Below, in pieces: positions 50,401 to 54,693 of a DNA stretch of 54,693 nt. Within the stretch, counting starts at the first letter, position 1; every line of letters begins with the position of its first letter. The position numbers and the translations under genes are program-made. Source of the stretch: CAZQIC01 sp964593555 (lineage in GTDB: Bacteria; Bacteroidota; Bacteroidia; JAFLBG01); the NCBI GenBank assembly GCA_964593555.1, contig CAZQIC010000014.1:1-54693 (forward strand), in the 5' to 3' direction. The notes under the pieces are model-generated. The model saw only the letters and a program-made list of their open reading frames with translations, was not told the DNA's origin and searched no databases.

Positions 50401-51682
50401 TTCCGGTCGCCGCACTATTCAATGTTCCGCCCGAAATATCAGTATTTTGAAAAGTAGTTGTTCCAAGTATATTTGAATCGCTCAATGTTCCTGCAATGGT
50501 TGTAGAGCCATTCACCGTTAGATCCTGATCAATCGGATTGAGTGTAACACCCGTATTAACAATAAGGTCATTATTAACTACCACAGCGCCTGTCATGGAT
50601 TTTGTCCCTGATGTTGACAAGGTTAAATGCCTGTAAGTAGCAGCAAAAATTGTTTGATTTCCTCCGCGATTATAAATTACGGTATTTAAGTTTGTATTAA
50701 AATTTACCGCAGCAATAGTAATTGTACTTCCTGCATAATTAAGAACACCGTTGACTCCCTGGGTCCATGTTCCGGTTCCGGTTAATGAGCCTGCTGCGAC
50801 AGCTGTCATTGTTACGGTTGAGCCGTTTGTAACCGTAACGCCGGTAACTGTCACTGCACTTGCAAAATTTAAGGTCGTGGCACCGGACAAGGTCTGAGGA
50901 TTAGAATCAAAAGTAACGGCACCTGCCGCAAATGATGCACCATTGCTCACAATACCACCTCTGAAAACAAGTCCGCCAAGTGTTGTCTCTGTGGTGCTGT
51001 TCCATGCCCCTCCTGGATTTACCGTAACAGCACCTGTGAAAATATTTGTTCCTGTATTGCTTTGGTCATAATATGTACCATTAACAGTTGTAGTACCATT
51101 ATTGGTTATATTAAATGTGGATGCCCTGAATGTACCTGCGGCAACATTTAGGTTATTGCTAACTGCTGTATTTACACCAAGGGTTACAGTTTGTGTCCCC
51201 ACCGAGGTCGTTAATCTATTGTAGGTTACTATACCTGCCGGTAAAGTTGAATTGGCGCCAGTAACATTCCACAAAATGGTGCCCGTTCCGGGAGTAAAAG
51301 TTTGGTTAGCGGTTGCCCATGAGGTACGAATCTGAAGCGTACCACCATTAGTCATATTTAAAATACTCCCGGCAGTAGTTGAAGAAACTGTTGTGACATT
51401 TAATGTGTTAGTTCCACCGGCGACCCATTGTAAAGTTGCGGCAACAGAAAAACCAACATTCAATGTTCCGTAAATTAAATTATTAGCGGGGTTGTTATCG
51501 TATGTACAGGTTCCATTGATTCTTAAATTATCACCTGCCACTGGAAGTGTTCCTCCGTTCCATCTCGCTGCAACACTAAAACTACCAACCCCTGTAAATG
51601 TTTTATTCGCCGACTGTAATTGACCAGCGGCAATAAATAACAGAAAAATTAAAGTAGATATATTAAGTAACCGTAACCTCAT
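47489..51682 (-). CDS. Large repeat-rich T9SS-exported surface protein
   Basis: 1397 residues. Signal peptide MRLRLLNISTLIFLLFIAAG. Residues from about 30 to 950 are short repeating beta-strand units rich in Thr, Asn, Gly and Val (AVTVTGVTVTNGSTVTMTAV, then AVTVTGVTLTNNTTVNLTST about 270 residues later), resembling a right-handed beta-helix or hemagglutinin-like adhesin. A middle domain (PYPSPISWSALKGANGNVDD, ITWDVTGTVTKFNQ) is unknown. The C-terminus has a type A sorting domain (TDMMGRTIFTQKIMGSGNV, SKGIYIATLTDNKTY). It is probably a surface adhesin or matrix protein; the ligand is unknown. Downstream of the 215-residue unknown gene. Confidence 0.88.
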   Translation of the reverse strand: MRLRLLNISTLIFLLFIAAGQLQSANKTFTGVGSFSVAARWNGGTLPVAGDNLRINGTCTYDNNPANNLIYGTLNVGFSVAATLQWVAGGTNTLNVTTVSSTTAGSILNMTNGGTLQIRTSWATANQTFTPGTGTILWNVTGANSTLPAGIVTYNRLTTSVGTQTVTLGVNTAVSNNLNVAAGTFRASTFNITNNGTTTVNGTYYDQSNTGTNIFTGAVTVNPGGAWNSTTETTLGGLVFRGGIVSNGASFAAGAVTFDSNPQTLSGATTLNFASAVTVTGVTVTNGSTVTMTAVAAGSLTGTGTWTQGVNGVLNYAGSTITIAAVNFNTNLNTVIYNRGGNQTIFAATYRHLTLSTSGTKSMTGAVVVNNDLIVNTGVTLNPIDQDLTVNGSTTIAGTLSDSNILGTTTFQNTDISGGTLNSAATGTVIVNGALTMPTGSATIGRMTMTVNGTTTVGNAMTLTLSNNNGIKIFVGLVTVNASATWLSTSITTAGNLVFKGGITNNGTSFSAGVAAFTTNSQAIGGVTALSFSRAVTVTGVTLTNNTTVNLTSTAANGLTGTGGWTQGGGSVLNIATSAANISTANFSTVANTVNYNGNVAQSIYNSGYNNLSLTTGAASINKTIATSPLVISGDLALTNGAGTVTLNQAGRTVNLTGNLSGNGALTITTGTLNIGGNNTNTGTFTPGTGLVRYNGSAAQVVRGTTYNNLTIAGSNTKTLSAATVVNSDLNISSTLAVSASNYSINLKGNWTNTGTFTCGTGTVTLSGVANQTITNNAGETFNHLLLTGANTIQLAGAISMNGNLSIGSTSILDVTVSDYAVNVKGNWTNDGSFLGNTGTVTLNGLAAQTISGADTATFHNLTLTNSAGAGILSPQNLRGVLQLNSGTLATNGNLTLTSDATYTGAIGAIAGGADITGNVTMQRYAPGGKTGWAIIGAPFSSAMTLSDWDDDIYISCSTCPDGSAGGFTSIYTYNETVAGVYTAANSYVRMNNVNDPVTSGKGFYVYLGTAQNLTAPITWDVTGTVTKFNQSINLSYTNHGTPADDGWNMIANPYPSPISWSALKGANGNVDDAIYAWNADLNAGAGAFATCVGGVSTPTIGAGGIGNTIPSGQGFFVHATAVTSLSATESIKVNSNPTFLKTSEAAPVVGNVFRLFLDGANGMHDETVLHFNVDARSGFDSQFDAYKLLAMDQSSPYIASEMNNSMYAINGLPALTQNIHIPIKVITSVSGAFSISPIEINNLPSSACVYLQDLLTGTMHDLRTGAYNCYLYDTTSTSRFVLDISYSETADACINGELHSNASRTLSNKNEKNVEYYIGKSDVGEQFVVVNTDNNSFEDLYFSCTDMMGRTIFTQKIMGSGNVTIQLPADLYSKGIYIATLTDNKTYRKSLKWINE

Positions 51683-51699
51683 TCTGCTGTTTAGAAAAG

Positions 51700-52347
51700 T
51701 TAAAGCTTATCAAATAAATTTCTCTGCTCTTCGTTGGTTGGGATACGTATCATACCTTGATAATCTCCAACCTCTTTTCTTAACCGCTCTATCAACTCCT
51801 TATTACCGGTCATATAATGAATACTTGTATATACCTCATTTTTGAGCTGTATCATATTTTTTTCTTTGTCGGTAACAATGACATCCTTTAAACTAACAGC
51901 TTCGGTTATCTTATACTTTTCCATTAAAACCTTTTCAACTTCCTTTAATTCACTTGCCTGTAAATAATTATTGAACAAATACATTCCCCATAAAAAAAGA
52001 TCATCGACAAAATGGAATTGACTTATGGCCTTATGCTTTCCTAATTTTTCTTTGTAGAAAAGAATGGAGTGATTGACCGTGTTGTTATAATTGTTTTCAA
52101 TCAAATAACGAGGCTTCTCATTTGAAGCGAGAAAACTTGTTAAACGAGTCCCAAAATCAACACCTCCAAAAGTGATCTTTATATCAGTTTGGCTGCGATC
52201 GTCATGAAGCTTCATGTACTTATCGACCAGGTCAATAATGTCCTTTGGGTTTAATATATTGTGGTAATGTTCTCTGCGAGAGAAGGAATATCCATTATGC
52301 CTGTTAGGCTGCTGGAAATAGTTAGAAAGATCTTTTAGTATGCTCAT
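51700..52347 (-). CDS. Unknown soluble protein
   Basis: 215 residues from ATG 52347 (MSILKDLSNYFQQPNRHNGY); an upstream extension from 52374 would add nine residues within a palindrome and is less likely. No signal, no membrane segment. A charged alpha/beta protein with IKITFGGVDFGTRLTSFLAS, ISQFHFVDDLFLWGMYLFNN and ELIERLRKEVGDYQG. I recognise no family. Followed by the large T9SS cargo gene 17 bases later, perhaps in one transcript. Upstream lie two perfect palindromes. Confidence 0.6.
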   Translation of the reverse strand: MSILKDLSNYFQQPNRHNGYSFSRREHYHNILNPKDIIDLVDKYMKLHDDRSQTDIKITFGGVDFGTRLTSFLASNEKPRYLIENNYNNTVNHSILFYKEKLGKHKAISQFHFVDDLFLWGMYLFNNYLQASELKEVEKVLMEKYKITEAVSLKDVIVTDKEKNMIQLKNEVYTSIHYMTGNKELIERLRKEVGDYQGMIRIPTNEEQRNLFDKL

Positions 52348-52360
52348 ACACCTTATAACG

Positions 52361-52372
52361 GTGTTGCAACAC
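52361..52372. repeat. 12-base perfect palindrome upstream of the unknown gene
   Basis: GTGTTGCAACAC, 14 bases before ATG 52347. It could be an operator or part of the promoter. Confidence 0.4.
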
Positions 52373-52387
52373 ATAATGTTTCATTTT

Positions 52388-52401
52388 CTTACATATGTAA
52401 G
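52388..52401. repeat. 14-base perfect palindrome upstream of the unknown gene
   Basis: CTTACATATGTAAG, 40 bases before ATG 52347. Possible binding site of a dimeric regulator; no match to a known operator is claimed. Confidence 0.45.
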
Positions 52402-52526
52402 TTATGCATCGACAAATTGGAGAGGATAAACGATGAAACAAAAATCATCACTTATTTTCAATATTAAAAAGAAATTAAAGCGGAATTAAAGCTAGATTAA
52501 AAAGAAAAGCTTAGATCATTAATATA

Positions 52527-52979
52527 CTACTCTTTTTGTTTAGAGTCAATAGTAATTGTAACAGGCCCCCAGTTAAGTAGATCAATTTCCATACCGGCAC
52601 CAAATTTTCCTGTGCCAACAGATTTATTTAAAATAACTGAAACCTTTGCAACAAACCTCTCGTATAGGAGAATTGAAATTTCAGGTTTAGCCGCTTTAAT
52701 ATAGGACGGCCTGTTTCCCTTTTTTGTGCTTGCATACAAAGTGAATTGAGAAACGATCAAAATTTCTCCCTTAATTTCATCCACCGAAAAATTCATTACC
52801 CCATTTTCATCATCAAAAATTCTTAGCGAACAAATTTTATTTGCCAGCCATTCAATATCTTCATCGGTATCTGCTTCTTCAATTCCAAGTAAAACGAGTA
52901 GCCCTTTATTAATGGAGGAATATTTTTCTCCATCAATTTTTACACTTGCATGTTTAACACGCTGAATAACTGCTCTCAT
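52527..52979 (-). CDS. dtd: D-aminoacyl-tRNA deacylase
   Basis: 150 residues. It removes D-amino acids (and glycine from tRNA-Ala) charged on tRNA. MRAVIQRVKHASVKIDGEKY is the N-terminal signature, ILIVSQFTLYASTKKGNRPS the S-Q-F-T-L-Y motif, and NWGPVTITID is near the end (the cis-Gly-Pro motif itself is not clear in my reading; the end has FGAGMEIDLLNWGPVT). Its start overlaps the rsgA stop by 4 bases, so the pair is translationally coupled. Confidence 0.96.
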   Translation of the reverse strand: MRAVIQRVKHASVKIDGEKYSSINKGLLVLLGIEEADTDEDIEWLANKICSLRIFDDENGVMNFSVDEIKGEILIVSQFTLYASTKKGNRPSYIKAAKPEISILLYERFVAKVSVILNKSVGTGKFGAGMEIDLLNWGPVTITIDSKQKE

Positions 52980-53914
52980 CCCTTATTTTTATAATCTCTA
53001 TCCAGCTCACTTCCCAACAAAATATTTAAATACGTTGTGTATCTGAAAGAAGCAATTTCATTATTATCAACGGCTTTAATTATTGCGCATCCTGGCTCAT
53101 TCACGTGCAGACATGAATTGAATTTACAATCGTTCATGCGACCTCTTATTTCAGGAAAGAAATGTCCTAATTCATTTTTTTCGATATCAATAATTCCAAA
53201 TTCTTTTATGCCCGGAGTATCGATAATATAACCGCCCATTTTTAAAGGGAACATTTCCGCGAATGTAGTTGTATGTACACCTTTATCGTGGGCATCAGAA
53301 AGTCCTTTTATTTTCAGATCTAATTCCGGATCAATGGCATTAATCAATGTAGATTTTCCAACACCTGAATGGCCGGATATCAGGCAGGTTTTTCCTTTCA
53401 TTTGCGCCATCAATTCTTCAACGCCCGATTTTTCTGTTGACGATACCATAAAACATTTGTAACCTAAAGGCTCGTATATTTTTTTTAATTCATTTAACTC
53501 ATTATGGCCTTCGGGAGTATACAGGTCAAGTTTATTAAAAACTATACTGCATGGAATTCCATATGCCTCAGCGGTAAGTAAAAATCGATCTACAAATCCG
53601 GTTGATGTTCGCGGCATTGCAAGTGTTACAATCAAAAAAGCTTCATCAATATTGGAAGCAATAATATGAGTTTGTTTAGAAAGATTTGTCGACTTACGAA
53701 TAATGTAATTTTTTCTCGGAAAGATCTTGTCTATCACCCCTACTTGTTCCATTTCATCAATGACAAACTCCACCCTATCACCTACCGCAATTGGATTGGT
53801 ATTTTTTATTCCTTCCATGCGAAATTTTCCCTTTATACGGCAACGCATTATTGCACCCGCATCATCACGCACGTGGTACCAGCTTCCTGTTGATTTTATA
53901 ACAATACCTTCCAT
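52976..53914 (-). CDS. rsgA: Ribosome small-subunit-dependent GTPase
   Basis: 312 residues. Late 30S assembly GTPase with circularly permuted motifs: G4 (FNKLDLYTP near 111-119) precedes G1 (GHSGVGKSTLINAI near 182-195) and G3 (IIDTPGIKEFG near 233). An N-terminal OB-fold (GIVIKSTGSWYHVRDDAGA) and a C-terminal zinc finger (CKFNSCLHVNEPGC) complete it. Together with dtd in a leftward operon. Divergent from gldA over 110 bases that hold an ACGAAT-type palindrome. Confidence 0.97.
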   Translation of the reverse strand: MEGIVIKSTGSWYHVRDDAGAIMRCRIKGKFRMEGIKNTNPIAVGDRVEFVIDEMEQVGVIDKIFPRKNYIIRKSTNLSKQTHIIASNIDEAFLIVTLAMPRTSTGFVDRFLLTAEAYGIPCSIVFNKLDLYTPEGHNELNELKKIYEPLGYKCFMVSSTEKSGVEELMAQMKGKTCLISGHSGVGKSTLINAIDPELDLKIKGLSDAHDKGVHTTTFAEMFPLKMGGYIIDTPGIKEFGIIDIEKNELGHFFPEIRGRMNDCKFNSCLHVNEPGCAIIKAVDNNEIASFRYTTYLNILLGSELDRDYKNKG

Positions 53915-53920
53915 TATTAT

Positions 53921-54004
53921 TCACGAATTTACGAATCAATACGAATAGTACGAATTGTTTATATTATATTGTTCCAGCATTCGTAAAAATTCGTAATTCG
54001 TAGA
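53921..54004. repeat. ACGAAT/ATTCGT inverted-word repeat between rsgA and gldA
   Basis: Left half: CACGAATTTACGAATCAA and ACGAATAGTACGAATT; right half: ATTCGTAAAAATTCGTAATT plus CGTAG. The left words are inverted copies of the right ones. It fills the whole divergent promoter region; such ATTCGTAATTCG words are a common Bacteroidota intergenic class. Confidence 0.6.
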
Positions 54005-54024
54005 ATGTTTGTATATTCATACTC

Positions 54025-54693
54025 ATGTCTATCAAAGTAAATAACATCACCAAACTTTACGGAGCGCAGAAAGCGCTGGATGATGTTTCATTTAGCATCA
54101 ACAGCGGAGAAATAGTTGGTTTCCTTGGACCAAATGGTGCAGGAAAATCAACCATGATGAAAATACTTACCTGTTATGTTCCTCAAACTTCAGGAAAAGC
54201 ATCGGTATGCGATTTTGATGTTGAAGAACAAAGCATAGAGGTAAGAAAAAATGTTGGGTACCTTCCCGAGAACAATCCCTTGTATTTAGATATGTATGTA
54301 AAGGAATACCTTGAGTTTGTTGGTGGCTTACATAAAATAAAAAACATTCGCGACAGGGTAAATGAAATGGTTGAAGTCACCGGACTTACACTTGAGCAGA
54401 AAAAGAAAATTGGCGCACTTTCAAAAGGATATCGCCAGCGGGTAGGATTAGCGCAGGCTTTGATACACGATCCCAAGGTTTTAATATTAGATGAACCGAC
54501 AACAGGACTCGACCCTAACCAATTGGGAGAAATAAGGGAACTGATAAAAAAAGCGGGCAAAGAAAAAACGGTGATTTTTTCTACGCACATTATGCAGGAA
54601 GTTGAAGCCATTTGTGACAGGGTAATTATTATTAACCGCGGAAAAATAATTGCGGATGATGCAACAAAAAACATCAAGATCTCCAGTACCAAA
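54025..54693 (+). CDS. gldA: Gliding motility-associated ABC transporter ATP-binding protein GldA (partial)
   Basis: The first 223 residues are inside the window; the gene continues to the right. Starts MSIKVNNITKLYGAQKALDD. Walker A is GPNGAGKSTMM at about 36-46, the signature is LSKGYRQRVGLAQA near 132-145, Walker B is LILDEPTTGLDPNQ and the switch is STHIMQEVEA. Sequence and the neighbouring gliding/T9SS context fit GldA, the ATPase that works with GldF and GldG in gliding of Flavobacterium; those partners must lie outside the window. The ATG at 54025 is 110 bases from the divergent rsgA start. Confidence 0.88.
   Translation, partial: MSIKVNNITKLYGAQKALDDVSFSINSGEIVGFLGPNGAGKSTMMKILTCYVPQTSGKASVCDFDVEEQSIEVRKNVGYLPENNPLYLDMYVKEYLEFVGGLHKIKNIRDRVNEMVEVTGLTLEQKKKIGALSKGYRQRVGLAQALIHDPKVLILDEPTTGLDPNQLGEIRELIKKAGKEKTVIFSTHIMQEVEAICDRVIIINRGKIIADDATKNIKISSTK

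Noticed and set aside
49908..50450. 180-residue hydrophobic frame opposite the giant T9SS gene
   Set aside because: It mirrors the Thr/Val/Asn repeats of the real gene (alternating Val, Pro, Ala), with no start signal; antisense artefact.
47489..51682. Repeats that could be taken for a CRISPR array or satellite DNA
   Set aside because: The similarity is at protein level with diverged units and no constant-length direct repeats and spacers.
54183..54692. 169-residue frame on the minus strand at the right end
   Set aside because: It is opposite gldA, whose Walker and signature motifs are clear on the plus strand.
1..54693. tRNA, rRNA, tmRNA or insertion sequences
   Set aside because: I looked through the spacers for tRNA-like T-arm sequences, rRNA blocks and transposase frames and saw none; a tRNAscan and Rfam search would settle small RNAs.

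Overview
The window is chromosomal DNA from a member of the Bacteroidota, most like the gliding or environmental lineages (Chitinophagales, Sphingobacteriales, Flavobacteriales or relatives). The signs are: low GC; promoters of the TTTG-N17-20-TAnnTTTG type; almost no Shine-Dalgarno sequences; many SPII lipoproteins; four large secreted proteins with type IX secretion (T9SS) C-terminal domains, three type A and one type B; the gliding ABC ATPase GldA; a GldL-like membrane protein; and a kynurenine pathway pair. I see no rRNA, tRNA, CRISPR array, insertion sequence, prophage or integrase. It reads as stable core chromosome rather than a mobile island.

Layout. 1-6.8 kb: hisIE (end of a histidine operon that lies outside the window), small envelope proteins, an EF-Tu domain 3-like small protein, and kynurenine 3-monooxygenase and kynureninase separated by a lipoprotein and a TPR protein. 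6.8-13.3 kb: hemL with an overlapping methyltransferase, a divergent UbiA-like protein, an exported protein, and gcvP. 13.4-20.2 kb: an isolated T9SS cargo gene flanked by terminators, a lipoprotein/exported pair, polA, a lipocalin-like lipoprotein and a DUF2795 protein. 20.4-29.4 kb: leftward methyltransferase, ABC ATPase and cobalamin adenosyltransferase, a secreted subtilase, and an SBBP/PKD adhesin-like protein. 29.8-31.1 kb: rpsF-rpsR-rplI. 31.3-36.2 kb: psd, a Lys/Cys-rich exported protein, a GldL-like protein, an alpha/alpha-barrel protein with a formyltransferase, and a CPBP protein. 36.2-42.3 kb: a leftward run, wecB, deacetylase-like protein, FemAB/GNAT-like protein, upp, membrane protein and YjjG-type HAD phosphatase, with radC to its right. 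42.6-47.5 kb: alpha/beta hydrolase, MazG-like protein, MltF-like lytic transglycosylase, and a LytS/LytTR two-component pair. 47.5-54.7 kb: a 1397-residue repeat-rich T9SS cargo, an unknown protein, dtd and rsgA, then gldA running off the right end.

How the genes connect. Many serve the cell surface: T9SS cargos, GldA and the GldL-like protein (gliding/secretion), psd (phospholipid), and wecB with the deacetylase, transferase and formyltransferase-like genes (polysaccharide or glycan). The rest is housekeeping: histidine, heme, glycine cleavage, NAD/tryptophan, replication and ribosome genes. Several short overlaps or near-contacts indicate translational coupling (hemL/methyltransferase; rsgA/dtd; membrane protein/HAD through a TTG start; deacetylase/transferase through a TTG start).

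I found no convincing complete new system. The best second-look signals are: a recurring TAnnTTTG-N4-6-ATG arrangement suggesting leaderless mRNAs at five genes; a structured dispersed repeat of about 67 bp present twice; intergenic-type low-complexity words that have entered conserved reading frames; a 16-bp perfect hairpin in a gene-free divergent region that may end an unannotated RNA; a protein with three copies of the GldL HWP motif; and a Lys/Cys-rich exported protein.
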